From the NCBI GenBank assembly GCA_036365145.1, contig JAEOAD010002279.1, forward strand, positions 1,980,001-2,044,000: 64,000 nt of DNA, in the 5' to 3' direction. The translations under genes were made by a program, and so were the position numbers. The notes under the pieces were generated by a model, which did not search any database, had not been told where the DNA came from, and saw only the letters and a list, made by a program, of their open reading frames with translations. The DNA comes from Orientallactaga sibirica (lineage: Eukaryota; Chordata; Mammalia; Rodentia; Dipodidae). Numbering within the stretch: the stretch's first letter is position 1; every line of letters begins with the position of its first letter. This document shows positions 1 to 9,988 of this stretch, piece by piece.

Positions 1-532
1 ATCTAGCCCACTTTGCTCAGGCAGGTCTCCGCTCAACATAAGGGATGACTGTGGATTGACAGAGAGCTGACTGCGAGCTGTCTTTCTTGGCAGTGGGGAG
101 AGGGAGCGACAAAGGTGCACCCACACAGTGGTGTGCAGCCAGATGTGGCTCGTCACCAACTCGAATGTTGAATAAGGAACCCCAAGCCTCAAATGACAGA
201 CTGGGACAGAGGGGTTTGAAGATTTTTGTAGTTACTAGAGAGGGCATCTGTTCCTCTTCCAAGATGCATGGCTTCCCTTGGCTGACAAGCTTCTGGAACT
301 CCGAGTCCACCTGAGTCTTTCTCTTTGAGCACTTGCTGCAAAAGGTTGTCACAAAGCAGTGACTCGTGTGGTCTGTCTGTGCCCCCTGCCCCGGTCTGTG
401 AACAATTTGCACATGGGGCCAGGACACTGAAGGGTAGTGAAAGAACCAAAGAAGGACCGTCTTTAGGTGGATTCACACGTTCAGATTTGATCTCCAGCCA
501 GGTGTGCCCTTGGAGGACATCTGCAGCTTTTC
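1..532. other. Unique sequence, no gene identified
   Basis: I see no repeat family or coding signature here. Short frames on both strands lack recognisable domains. The stretch ends at the left target-site copy of the B1 that follows. Confidence 0.6.
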
Positions 533-698
533 TTTTTTGTTTGTTTGTTTGTTTGTTTTTCAAGGTAGGGTCTCACTCTAGCCCAGGCTGACCTGGTATT
601 CACTATAGAAGTCTCAGGGTGGCCTCGAACTCACAGCTATCTTCCTACCTCTGCCTCCTGAGTGCTGGGATTCAAGGCGTTCGCCACCACACCCAGCT
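533..698 (-). mobile_element. B1 SINE
   Basis: A 7SL-derived B1 reads on the minus strand, with a TTTG-rich tail first, then AGGTAGGGTCTCACTCTAGC and the B1 head near 690. TGCAGCTTTTC at 522-532 and 699-709 is the target-site duplication. Confidence 0.95.
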
Positions 699-1204
699 TG
701 CAGCTTTTCCTTAGCCATTTGCTTTCTGGCATGGCAGCCCCTCTTTCCTTGGGACACACGCATTTCCTGCCGGTCACAGGGTTGGGGGGCGGGCTATGAT
801 CCAGCCCCTGCCAGCCATCACTGCACAACTGCCTTGTTTCAATGGTTTCTTCGGGGTTGGCCATGACTCAACGCGGGGGCCAATCTTGGTTTGGTTCTGG
901 GAAATGGAATTTCTAGAAAGTATGTCTATCAACTGCCTCTCTGCCTGCTATGTAGAAATGGAGAGAGAAAAGAAACAGAGATCTGTCTGAACTGAGACAG
1001 CATCTTAGTTTCTGGTTTTCTCCCTGGCTGCAAATGAATATTTACTCATTGGCCAAAGGAAGGAAGGATTTTAAATGCATGGCTAGGGAGTTTTATGTGA
1101 GGCCATCTGTAGAGTGCACAGGGTGGAATTCAGAGACACGTGAGGTCTCACCCATGCTTTCTAGAAGCTCCCAGTCTGGTTGAGATAAAATATACAAGAA
1201 CACA
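699..1204. other. Unique sequence, no gene identified
   Basis: No repeat family, conserved motif or exon was recognised in this stretch. Confidence 0.55.
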
Positions 1205-1419
1205 GGGCTGGAGAGATGGCTCAGTGGTTAGGGCACTTGCCTGCAAAGCCAAAGGACCTCCGTTCGATTCCTCAGGACCCACGTAAGCAGGTGCACAAGG
1301 TGGCGCATGCGTCTGGAGTTTGTTTGTAGTGGCTGGAGGCCCTGGCACGCCCATTCTTTCCCTCCTTCTCTTTCTTTACCTCTTCCTGTCTTGCTCTCTT
1401 GAATAAATAAATAAACTAT

Positions 1420-1420
<1 letters not shown>
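1205..1420 (+). mobile_element. DIP-like SINE, type A
   Basis: Full-length tRNA-derived SINE: GGGCTGGAGAGATGGCTCAG head, B-box region GTTCGATTCC, CACAAGGTGGCGC, then a CT-rich segment and AATAAATAAA tail. Confidence 0.93.

Positions 1421-1453
<33 letters not shown>
1421..1453. repeat. (CA)n(GA)n microsatellite
   Basis: CA dinucleotides run directly into GA dinucleotides after the SINE tail. Confidence 0.9.
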
Positions 1454-2154
1454 GGAAACACAGAAGAGGCTACATGGAGTGCCTCCAGAGTGTTTGGCAA
1501 AGGCATGTGTTGCCTTGTATCCTCTGCTTCCTCTGACTTTGGAAAAGCCCTTCATGAACGTGTCTTAAGTCAGAAAGCCGTGCCTGAAGCAGCTACAAGT
1601 TCCTCACCAGAGTCTGTTTCTGTCTTGGTGTATAAAGTATCAGCGTGGGCTACTTTGTGTCCCGGTTTCCAAAAATATAATCTGTACGAGGCAAGGGTTG
1701 GGCCAGTCGATCCCATGAGTTGTGATGGCTGAGCATCCCGTTGAAGGGGCATGAGAGTTAGATAAGTTCACATTCTAGATCCATTTAATCATCAACTATG
1801 ATCCTCTGCTTGCCGTTCCTGAACCCCTATTTTCTAATAGGTCAGGTGGATACAATGGCACGTTACCTTGAAGAGCAGGTGAGACTTGAGGACGTCTTAG
1901 GATGCACCTGCCCTGAGGTTGGATTAGCATCTGCACTCGACCAACAGAGCTACTTTCCCTTTGGCAGTCATTTCCCATGACAGCTTTGCCAGACTGATGC
2001 CAGTGGAGAGTTGTGGGCAAGGACAGCTGACGTCTCTTCTTGTTCCGTATTGATCTATTTTCTGTTGCCGATACCATACCACAATGCCATATGGAGAAAA
2101 GAAGTTTAAACCTCTGGGCTCATGGTTGTGAAGATACACAGTCTGGAATGGCTT
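1454..2154. other. Unique sequence, no gene identified
   Basis: About 700 bases without a recognised repeat. The short frames on both strands have no recognisable domain or splice context. Confidence 0.55.
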
Positions 2155-2385
2155 TTTGTTTAAAAAAAGAGAAAGAGCAAGAGAGACAGAGAGAGAGAGA
2201 ATTGATGCACCAGGGCTTCAGCCACTGCAATCAAACTCCAGACACTTGTGCCACCTAGTGGGCATGTGCGACCTTGCGCCTGCCTCACCTTTGTGCGTCT
2301 GGCTTACATGGGATCTGGAGAGTTGAAAATGGGTCCTCAGACTTTGCAGGCAAGCACCTTAACCACTAAGCCATCTCTCCAGCCC
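2155..2385 (-). mobile_element. DIP-like SINE, type C
   Basis: Minus-strand SINE with a GA-rich tail region, GCCACCTAGTGGGCATGTGC (type C diagnostic) and CCATCTCTCCAGCCC head. The segment at 2248-2261, read on the minus strand, is CCACTAGGTGGCAC and fits the CTCF core consensus. Confidence 0.92.
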
Positions 2386-2404
2386 TGGAAGGGCTTCTAT
2401 GCTG

Positions 2405-2517
2405 GTGGACACATGCGCCACCTTGTGCATCTGGCTTATGTGGGTCCTGGGGAATCGAACCTGGGTCCTTTGGCTTTTCAGGCAAGCACCTTAACCACTA
2501 AGCCATCTCTCCAGCCC
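2405..2517 (-). mobile_element. DIP-like SINE, type A, tail half missing
   Basis: Only the promoter half is present, from CATGCGCCACCTTGTGCATC to CTCTCCAGCCC. The CT-rich and A-rich tail is absent, and the copy abuts the preceding type C head. Confidence 0.88.
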
Positions 2518-2710
2518 TCTTTATAAGTTTCTGAGGCTAAGGACTCATGAATCCCATTTCACGCAGGATGAAAATTCTAGTTCAACCACCCATTGTCCGG
2601 GTGTCACGGGGTAAGTTGCCTGACACCTCTGATCCACAACTTTCTCATCTGGAACACCCGAATGTGTGGCCATGACTAGTGAGAGCACAATAAGTCAGTG
2701 TAGCTCTTTC

Positions 2711-2838
2711 TCCAGATGCAGTGGAGCTCACCTGCAGCCCTATCTACTCAGAAGGTCAAGGCGGGTGGATCATGAGTCAAGGCTATCCTGGGCAATAAAG
2801 TTAGCCCTCCCCCTTATCTCAGAAAAAAAAAGAAAGAA
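2711..2838 (+). mobile_element. Old 7SL-derived monomer (proto-B1/B1F-like)
   Basis: The stretch has CCTGCAGCCCTATCTACTCA, a diverged GGCGGGTGGATCATGAGTC, CTATCCTGGGCAATAAAG and ends in an A/AAAG-rich tail. It lacks the internal duplication of young B1, so an early B1-like monomer is likely. Confidence 0.65.
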
Positions 2839-3091
2839 AGAAAAACAGAAGAGAACGCAACTCTTGCTTGGTTCCTGGTGAGCCTCAGTAACAATGTGAC
2901 TGATCTTCTCTCTGTTCTTCTGTCATCCTTTGAGCTGCTCCAGAAGAAATTGGATTCAAGAGGGATCCTTCACTTAGTACACTTTTCAGTTCAGAGGAGG
3001 CAGCAGAGGGGAGTGGGCAGCCTCTCCGAGATTAGGAATCAGAGTAGCCAAGGTTGAAACCTCACCTTTGACCCCTCCCCATTTATTTTAT

Positions 3092-3271
3092 TTTATTTTA
3101 TTATTTTATTATTATTTGTTTTTAATTTTTTTTTCGAGCTAGGGTCTCACTCTAGCCCAGGCTGACCTGGAATTCACTATGTAGTCTCAGTCTGGCCTCG
3201 AACTCACAGCAATCCTCCCGTCACTGTCTCCCAAGTGCTGGGATTAAAGGCGTGTGCCACCATGCCCAGCT
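3092..3271 (-). mobile_element. B1 SINE
   Basis: Minus-strand B1 with a long TTTTA-rich tail (3092-3132), then GGGTCTCACTCTAGCCCAGG and the head ending GCCACCATGCCCAGC. Confidence 0.94.
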
Positions 3272-3275
3272 TACA

Positions 3276-3392
3276 TTTTGATATTTGAGATACAGTTTTA
3301 CTATGTAGCTCATGCTAGTCTTCAATTTGCAAATCCTCCTGCCTCAGCCATCCAAGTTGCTTGGAATTACAAACCTGTGGCAGTAGGCCTGG
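3276..3392 (-). mobile_element. Old diverged B1-type SINE
   Basis: Diverged minus-strand B1 body: GAGATACAGTTTTACTATGT, AATCCTCCTGCCTCAGCC and GGAATTACAAACCTGTGG. The adjacent young B1 probably inserted beside or into it. Confidence 0.65.
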
Positions 3393-3557
3393 GTAACATT
3401 TTTTTTGACATTTTAATATTCCTTTTTTTTTTTGGTTTAAGTGTATTTTCCAAGCTTGCTGTAGTATACACAAAGATGACCTGATTGTCCTGATTTTCAA
3501 AGAAGAATTAGAGTGTGAGGCTATCTGAGAATTTGACCTTTATCAAGAAACAAGACA

Positions 3558-3768
3558 GGGGCTGGAGAGATGGCTTAGCGGTTAAGGCGTTTGCCTGCAA
3601 AGCCACAGGATCCCAGTTTGACTCTCCAGGACCCACGTAAGCCAGATGCACAAGGGGGTGCATGTATCCGGAGTTCATTTGCAGTGGTTCTAGGCCCTGG
3701 CATGCCCATTCTCCCTCTCTCTCTCTGCTTCTTCCTCTCTCAAATAAACAAATAAAAATATTTTTTAA
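3558..3768 (+). mobile_element. DIP-like SINE, type A
   Basis: Full-length plus-strand copy with GGGGCTGGAGAGATGGCTTA, GATGCACAAGGGGGTGCATG and an AAATAAACAAATAAAAAT tail. Confidence 0.94.
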
Positions 3769-3775
3769 GAAAAGA

Positions 3776-3833
3776 GGGGCTGCAGAGATGGCTTAGCTTT
3801 TAAGGCACTTGCCTGCAAAGCCAGAGGACATCA
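3776..3833 (+). mobile_element. DIP-like SINE, head fragment
   Basis: Only the first ~58 bases are present, from GGGGCTGCAGAGATGGC to AGAGGACATCAGTT. The copy stops where the opposing type C element begins, so the two lie head to tail-end with inverted polarity. Confidence 0.85.
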
Positions 3834-3849
3834 GTTCCCCCTTCCCATT

Positions 3850-4052
3850 TTTTTTAGAGAAAGAGAGAATTGCTGCACCAGGGCCTCAGCCACTGCAATC
3901 GAACTCCAGACGCTTGCGCCACCTAGTGGGCATGTGCGACCTTGCGCTTGCCTTATCTTTGTGCATCTGGCTTATGTGGGATCTGGAGAGTTGAACATGG
4001 GTCTTTAGGCTTTGCAGGCAAGCACCTTCACTGCTAAGCCATCTCCCCAATC
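3850..4052 (-). mobile_element. DIP-like SINE, type C
   Basis: Minus-strand type C copy with GCGCCACCTAGTGGGCATGT in its body and CTAAGCCATCTCCCC at the head. It is inverted relative to the preceding head fragment. Confidence 0.92.
3916..3929 (-). promoter_or_regulatory. CTCF core-like motif in type C SINE
   Basis: Read on the minus strand the 14-mer is CCACTAGGTGGCGC. It fits the published CTCF core consensus (CCASYAGRKGGCRS) at every position. Occupancy is unknown. Confidence 0.5.
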
Positions 4053-4930
4053 TAGCTCTTCCCCCTTTCTCAGTGGGTGATGGCATCTGCCCTCGCCACT
4101 TGTCTGCGAAAGGCAGACTAGACAATGTATATGAAGCATCAGCTCGGTGCCGTGTCTGCCACGGGAGAGTACGTGATAAATGTGACTGTTAATACCATTA
4201 GCGGCCTTTCTGTCGTGTCTGTACTGGGACCAAGGTAAGCCTCGGGTTCATTTCCACCCATTTTAGATTACCTAGGCTGCTATCAAATAATGAAGGCACC
4301 GTGTCACAGGGAGGTCGGTGCCAGCACTCCCTAAGGGACTGCTCCGTGTTATTGCCTGTGGTCTGTGTCATTAAAGCATAATTTTCTTTTCTATCAACCT
4401 AGATGATGTTGCTTCTCCGGAAATGCACATCTTTGTTTGGGTGACTTTTGAGAGGAAGAAACATATTAATAAGAGGAAACTAAGGTGTCGTTTTCTTAAA
4501 TAATTAACGGGATTTCATTATCATAAGGATTGCATTACAGACACACTGTGTCTTTTTGAGTCACTGAGGTGGTAATTCAATTCTGACTTTAACTCTAAGA
4601 GAACCCCCGATGTGATCTACTATCTAAAACTGAAACTTAGGAGGGGAAAAAAAAAAGCTGAATTTAAGATAGGGTTAAGAGATATAATTACGTTGGGTTA
4701 TCTGGATGTCACAGACTGCTGTCACATGTCCTTAGAAGAGGAAGGTGGACAGAGACTATAAGCAGGCACGCAGAGGACGAGACACACGGAAGAGAAGGAG
4801 GCAGCGGGAAGGGAGGCAGAGAAAGCGTGATAACCACCAGAGGTTGGAGGCGGCAAATTACAGAGGCGCACCAGAGCCTGGCCCTGCTCACACCTTGATT
4901 TCAAACAGAACAGCAGAGAAGACACTTTAA
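4053..4930. other. Unique sequence; AT-rich part could be conserved
   Basis: About 880 bases free of SINEs. The part from about 4390 to 4620 is AT-rich, has several TAAT/ATTA cores and lacks any repeat signature. No exon was recognised. Confidence 0.5.
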
Positions 4931-5154
4931 AACATATTTTTTGTTTATTATTTATTTACTTGAGAGAGACAGACAGAGAGAGAAAGAGGCAGAGAGAGAG
5001 AGAGAATGGACCTCCAGCCACTGCAAACGAACTCCAGACACATGCCCCCCCTTGTGCATCTGGCTTACATGGGTCCTGGGGGATTGAGCCTCGAACCAGG
5101 GTCCTTAGGCTTCACAGGCAAGCGCTTAACCGCTAAGCCATCTCTCCAGGCCCC
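4931..5154 (-). mobile_element. DIP-like SINE, type A'
   Basis: Minus-strand copy with TTATTTATTTACTTGAGAG tail, CCCCTTGTGCATCTGGC, GAGCCTCGAACC (the 7-nt B-box insertion, reverse complemented) and head CTCTCCAGGCCC. Confidence 0.93.
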
Positions 5155-5337
5155 CAGAGAAGACACTTTTATGTAAAGCCACCCAACGTACATGGGATTT
5201 CACTATAGCTGACTCTGAACTATAATAGGGGATGTCAGTGCAAAATGAGAAAGAACTTGGAGGCCAGAAACTTGAACCGGGTGAAGTCGGTGGGGGGAGG
5301 GGAGCTTTGCCATGCTTGGAGCTGGGAGAGTCAGAAC

Positions 5338-5425
5338 ATGGAGATTTAGGCTTCGAAGTTGAACAACCTAGGTCCAAAGGGCACTGCTGTCTGGCCCTGT
5401 GCTTTTGAACAAGTCATCACCAACA
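5338..5425 (+). mobile_element. Possible MIR fragment
   Basis: GAACAACCTAGGTCCAAAGG, then CTGTCTGGCCCTGTGC and GAACAAGTCATCACC follow the order of the MIR core (acceptor loop, then 'tgtgaccttgggcaagtcactt'). The match is diverged. Confidence 0.4.
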
Positions 5426-5528
5426 TTCCAACATATCTATCAGTGGAACAGTGAGGACGTCCCGGGGGTAGGATAGCCACCATCTGTCCTTTCAGGAGCT
5501 CCAGGGAAAGAAGGCTTGGTTCAAGGTT

Positions 5529-5664
5529 ATGGTGGGCGCAAACAAAATCCAGATGTGTGCGCCCCCTTGTGGTCAAGTGCAGCATTGCGCCCTTGCATCT
5601 GGCTAAACGTGGGACCTGGAGGTTGGAACCAGTGTTCTTAGGCTTAGGAGGCAGGCGCCTTAAC
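5529..5664 (-). mobile_element. DIP-like SINE, type B, both ends truncated
   Basis: The body of a minus-strand type B element, from AAACAAAATCCAGATGTGTG to GGCAGGCGCCTTAAC. Both the tail and the CTCTCCAGCCC head are missing. GCGCCCCCTTGTGG is intact at 5559-5572. Confidence 0.9.
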
Positions 5665-6101
5665 AGATCACAGAGAAGGACTGCCTGTAGCAGACGCCTA
5701 ACTGTCTACATACGCCAGGAGGAGCACGCCACACGTCCCTCACTCAGTGCCCAGTGACGCTGCACGGTGGGAACTTCCACCACTGCTGTCTATGCCCATG
5801 GTTCAGGCTGTGGTATCTGAAGCAGAGCTGTTGGGGGGGGCATGGAACGCAGCCCACCAGGGATACACTGTGAAGGCAGATGTTGTCTGGAGGAATTCAT
5901 AGACAAAACACAGTGGAGTAGAAGCCGGGATGTTTTGCATTATCATGAGCTTCTGAACAGAACCAGAATGTTAGGCCCCCTGACAGAGAGCACCCCCCCC
6001 ATCTCTCCTTTCCCTTTTCGGACCATTGTGGAATACTCAAAATACTCTAGATTCTCTCTATCTCTCAAATAAATACATAAATAAATAAAAATAAAATATT
6101 T
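5665..6101. other. Unique sequence, no gene identified
   Basis: No repeat family apart from a short (AAAT)-rich end near 6065-6095, which may be the tail of a decayed SINE. No exon was recognised. Confidence 0.5.
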
Positions 6102-6360
6102 TGGGGTTAGAGAGATGGCTTAGCAGTTAAGGCATGTGCTTGCAAAGCCTAAGAACACCTGTTTCAAATCTCCAGGTCCCACGTTAGCCAGATGCAAAAA
6201 GTGACGTGAGCATGCAATGCTGTGCATGCCCACAAGGGGGCGCATGCATCTGGAGTTTGTTCACAAAGGCTGGGAGGCCCTAATGTGTCCATTCTCTCTC
6301 TTTCTGCCTCTTCCTCTCCCTCTCTGTCTCTCTTAAATTAAAAAAAAATAAAAATAAAAT
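6102..6360 (+). mobile_element. DIP-like SINE, type B variant
   Basis: The head is TTGGGGTTAGAGAGATGGC. The body has a type B core with CCCACAAGGGGGCGC and an extra GCATGC-containing stretch, then a CT-rich tail and A-rich end. Confidence 0.88.
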
Positions 6361-6374
6361 ATTTTAAAAGAATA

Positions 6375-6488
6375 AGGCTGGAGAGATGGCTTAGCAGTTA
6401 AGGCACTTGCCTGCAAAGCCAAAGGACCCAGGTTTGATTCCTCAGGACCCACATAAGCCAGATGCACAAGGGGGCACCGCATCTGGAG
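6375..6488 (+). mobile_element. DIP-like SINE, type A, 3' part replaced
   Basis: The type A head and body run to GGGGGCACCGCATCTGGA. The sequence then changes directly into a B1 head at 6489, so the 3' part was lost or displaced. Confidence 0.88.
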
Positions 6489-6672
6489 TGGGTGTGGTGG
6501 TACATGCCTTCCATCCCAGCACTTGGGAGGCAGAGATAGGAGGATCACTGTGAGTTTAAGGCCACCCTGAGAAGACTGACTACATAGTGAATTCCAGGTC
6601 AGCCTGGGCTAGAGTAAGGCCATACCTCAAAACAAACAAACAAACAAACAAACAAAACAGAAAAAAAAAAAC
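6489..6672 (+). mobile_element. B1 SINE
   Basis: Plus-strand B1 (GTGGTGGTACATGCCTTCCA to CATACCTCAAAA) with an (AAAC)n tail. It begins exactly where the preceding type A SINE breaks off. Confidence 0.93.
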
Positions 6673-7107
6673 AGAAATGAGCTGTACCATGCCCATGGTT
6701 TCCAAATAGCTCCCTGTACCTAGAACTCTCAACTTCTAGTCCCACCTGTTAATTCCCATCTGGGTTCTTAACACACAAATCAGATAGGCAATGTCCCCAG
6801 GGTGGCCATCAATGCCTTACCTTTTTGCCCTGGCATGGACTGCAGGCTGTCCATTCTGACCAGCTGCTCAGCTGGCAAGAGACTGCTGCTGGAGTCACAG
6901 CCCGACTTCTTCTCCTAAAGACAAAGAAAGACCCCTTCAATTTCTAGCTCAAAAATCCCAGCGACAGAGAAACGGGTGCACCTTGTCTTGCTGGTAAAGC
7001 ATATGGTTTGGGAAAAATGCAGACTATCTCATATCTCATATGCTCTCACTAATGGCTGATGGGGCAGCTGTGGTTTTATATAAACTTTCCCTTTAAACCT
7101 GCATCAT
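6673..7107. other. Unique sequence, no gene identified
   Basis: About 430 bases with no recognised repeat, exon or motif. Confidence 0.55.
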
Positions 7108-7386
7108 GGGCTGGAGAGATGGCTTAGCGGTTAAGGCGCCTGTCTCCTAAGCCTAAGAACGCTGGTTCCAATCTCCAGGTCCCACATTCAGCCAGATGCA
7201 AAGGGACACAAGGGCGCAATGCCGCACTTGACCACAAGGGGGCGCACACATCTGGATTTTGTTTGCAGCAGCTGAGAGGCTGCTGGCGCGCCCATCTCTA
7301 TCTGCCTCCCTCTCCCTCTCTCTCTCTGTCTCTTTCTGTGTCTCTCCCTCCCAAAATTAATTAATTAATTAATTAATTAAAAAAAC
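7108..7386 (+). mobile_element. DIP-like SINE, type B
   Basis: Full-length plus copy with CCACAAGGGGGCGC at 7232-7245 and an (AATT)n-rich tail. CCTGCATCA just before the head recurs after the tail (from about 7388), giving a target-site duplication. Confidence 0.95.
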
Positions 7387-7440
7387 CCTGCATCAGTATC
7401 ATATGGGTCATGGGATTATGTCTTTGAAGACGTGAGTACT

Positions 7441-7592
7441 GGGGCTGGAGAGATGGCTTAGCAGATAAAGCATCAGCATGCCAAGCCAAAGGATCCCAAT
7501 TTGATTCTCCAGGCCCCATGTAAGCCAGATGCACAAGGGGGTGCATGTGTCTGAAGTTCATTTGCAGTGGCTGGGGGCCCTGGCGCACCCAT

Positions 7593-7625
<33 letters not shown>

Positions 7626-7678
7626 TTCTCCCTCCTTCCCTCTTTCTCTATCCAATAAATAAATAAAAATAAATAAGA
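7441..7678 (+). mobile_element. DIP-like SINE, type A
   Basis: Full-length copy with a diverged anticodon-arm segment (GATAAAGCATCAGCATGCC), a long CT run and an AAATAAATAAAAAT tail. Confidence 0.93.
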
Positions 7679-7700
7679 CATGTGTACCAACCTAAGCTAA

Positions 7701-7954
7701 CTTTTTTTGGGGGGAGGGAGACACAGAGACAGAGAGAGAGGGAAAGGAAGACAGATAGAGATGGGTGCACCAGCAGCCTCTCAGCTGCTGCGAACGAAAT
7801 CCAGATGTGTGCGCCCCCTTGTGGTCAAGTGCAGCATTGCGCCCTTGCATCACCTTACATCTAAACGTGGGCTAAACGTGGGACCTGGAGGTTGGAACCA
7901 GTGTTCTTAGGCTTAGGAGGCAGGCACCTTAACTGCTAAGCCATCTCTCCAGCC
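7701..7954 (-). mobile_element. DIP-like SINE, type B
   Basis: Minus-strand copy with T/G-rich tail, GCGCCCCCTTGTGG at 7811-7824 and CTCTCCAGCCC head. CAACCTAA appears at both edges and may be the target-site duplication. Confidence 0.93.
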
Positions 7955-8097
7955 CAACCTAACAATTTTTGATGAGCCAAATGGAAATTTAGTGACTAGA
8001 CAGATACATGAGGCCAAAAATCAAAGGACTATGTGTATCCTAAGCAGCTGCTGGCTTGGAAAACTTGAACATCTATAAAGATTTTCACATTGCCATC

Positions 8098-8446
8098 TGT
8101 GGTAGTTTGATTCAGGTGTCCGCCATAAACTTGGGTGTTCTGAATGCTAGGTTCCCAGCTGATGGCAATTTGGGAATTAACACCTCCTGGAGGCAGAGTA
8201 TCGTTGGGGGCGGGCTTATGGGTATTATAGCCAGCTTCCCCTGGCCATGTTTGGCACACTCTCCGGTTGCTGTTGTCCACCTTATGTTGACCAGAGAGTG
8301 ATGTCCACCCTCTGCTGATGCCATCATTTTTCCTGCCATCATGGAGCTTCCCCCTCAAGCCTGTAAGCCAAAATAAACCTTTTTTTTCCCCACAAGCTGC
8401 TCTTGGTCAGGAGATTTCTACCAGCAATGCGAACCTGACTGCAACA
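8098..8446 (+). repeat. 5' LTR of the MaLR element
   Basis: The LTR opens TGTGGTAGTTTGATTC and ends CTGACTGCAACA. AATAAA inside AAGCCAAAATAAACC near its 3' third is the likely polyadenylation signal. Confidence 0.9.
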
Positions 8447-9606
8447 GTAAAGTGGTACCAAGGAGTAGGATTGCTGCTGGACACCTGACTGTGTGGCTTT
8501 GACCTTTTGGAGCTGATTTTCAAGAGGAATGTGGAAGGATTTGAAACCTCGGCCTAAGAGAGGCCTTGCAGTGCTGTAAGTACAGCTTGATGGACTATTC
8601 TGTTCAGAGTTGAAAGGCCTGAATGCAGTGAGAACTATGGACTGTGAGGTTTGGCTTATGAGGGTGAGAAAGAGCTTTATTTGGACTGGGCTAGCAGTTG
8701 GTATGAGAAGTTTGCTGTTATGCCAGTGTCCTGAGAAGTTGTGCAGGGTTGCTTTGCGTAGAAATGAACTGGTGTGAGCAGAGGGATATGGCACAGAAAA
8801 AAAAGAAATCTTTGGGTGAACTCTGCCCGTTCAGCTGCAGTTGAGAGATTACAACCTTTGAGATTGGGCCAGCTGACCTGCAATGGGGCAACAGGAAGAA
8901 TGCAGACTCTTTAGAAGGGGCCTGAATGCTGAAAGAGTGTCCTGTTCTTCAAAGTCTGATTTATTCCCCCCTGGATTAATAAATTGGCACCCTACCTGGT
9001 ATTATGGAGCATAACAAATGCAGGAAAGAGAGGGTCATTGAGTTTGTAATGCGGTCTTGTACTTTTGAAATGGCCGTGGGCAGTGTGAAGCAGGTTTGCT
9101 GGATGCCTGCATGGAGATCCCATGGGGCCATGAGGATGGACTGTGGGTTGCAGTGGAGACCCAGTGGAGATGCTGGCTTCTGAAGAGGGCTGCCAGCCCC
9201 AGATGAAGTTTTCCAGGACTGTGAGTAGCCTAGCTGGAGGGGAGGAATTGGAACTCCAGAGACTTGTTGCTGCTCAGAATTATCGGACTGGGAGATTTGT
9301 CACTGACTAGTTGTTGGATTGGAATTACAGAGTTTGATGTTTGCCCTGGTTGATTTAAATCTTGTATTGGTTGAATATTTCTTTGCTTTGCCCAATGCCA
9401 TCTTTTGCAGTGTGAATGTTTATTCTGTGCCATTATGGTTTTTGGGGGATTGTTTTTGGTATTATGGCTCAGTTAAAAGACCTTGGATTATGGGGATGTA
9501 TGAACATCATTGGAATTGATAAAAACTATGGGGACTTTTAAAGTTGGATGAATGCGTTGCATTTTACATCATGTATGGTTATCATTTATGGGGGCCAGGG
9601 GTAGAA
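8447..9606 (+). other. MaLR internal region
   Basis: The 1,160 bases between the LTRs carry no coding signature. A purine-rich GGGGGCCAGGGGTAGAA lies just before the 3' LTR and fits a polypurine tract. Short frames here are incidental. Confidence 0.8.
8453..8469 (+). promoter_or_regulatory. Primer-binding-site-like sequence
   Basis: TGGTACCAAGGAGTAGG lies 6 bases after the 5' LTR. It is close to the tRNA-Leu-type primer site for which ERVL is named, with small differences. Confidence 0.65.
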
Positions 9607-9956
9607 TGTGGTGGTTTGATTCGGGTGTCCCCCATAAATTTGGGTGTTCTGAATGCTAGGTTCCCAGCTAATGGCAATTTGGGAATTAACACTTCCTGGA
9701 GGCAGAGTATTGTTGGGGGCGGGCTTATGGGTATTATAGCCAGCTCCCCCCTTGCCAGTGTTTAGCACACTCTCCTGTTGCTGTTGTCCACCTTATGTTG
9801 ACCAGAGGGTGATGTCCACCCTCTGCTCATGCCATCGTTTTTCCTGCCATCATGGAGCTTCCCCCTCGAGCCTGTAAGCCAAAATAAACCTTTTTTCCCC
9901 CACAAGCTGCTCTTAGTCGGGTGATTTCTGCCAGCAATGCGAACCTGACTGCAATA
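9607..9956 (+). repeat. 3' LTR of the MaLR element
   Basis: Starts TGTGGTGGTTTGATTC and ends GACTGCAATA. It aligns with the 5' LTR along its full length with scattered substitutions. Confidence 0.9.
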
Positions 9957-9988
9957 CCATCTGTAAACCTATTTTAAAAAGCAACATT

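Larger units (their letters stand above)
8098..9956 (+). mobile_element. Complete ERVL-MaLR element (LTR-internal-LTR)
   Basis: Two ~350-base direct repeats, starting TGTGGT and ending in ...CTGACTGCAACA/ATA, flank a 1,160-base internal region. CCATC precedes the left LTR (8093-8097) and follows the right LTR (9957-9961), matching the 5-bp target duplication usual for ERVL-MaLR. The LTR start resembles the TGTGGTGGTTTGAAT start of rodent MT/ORR1 LTRs. The internal region has no long intact reading frame and no recognisable gag, pol or env. This fits MaLRs, which are non-autonomous. The two LTRs differ at a modest number of sites, so the copy is not brand new. Confidence 0.9.

Noticed and set aside
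6489..6672. Alu-like 7SL sequence suggesting primate DNA
   Set aside because: It is a ~140-base monomer with B1-specific body, and the window has rodent B4 and MaLR families; no dimeric Alu occurs.
7108..7180. tRNA-like A and B boxes as real tRNA genes
   Set aside because: They are the heads of dispersed SINEs; the cloverleaf is degenerate and followed by the SINE body and tail.
8339..8794. 151-codon minus-strand frame
   Set aside because: It lies antisense across the MaLR 5' LTR and internal region and matches no retroviral protein.
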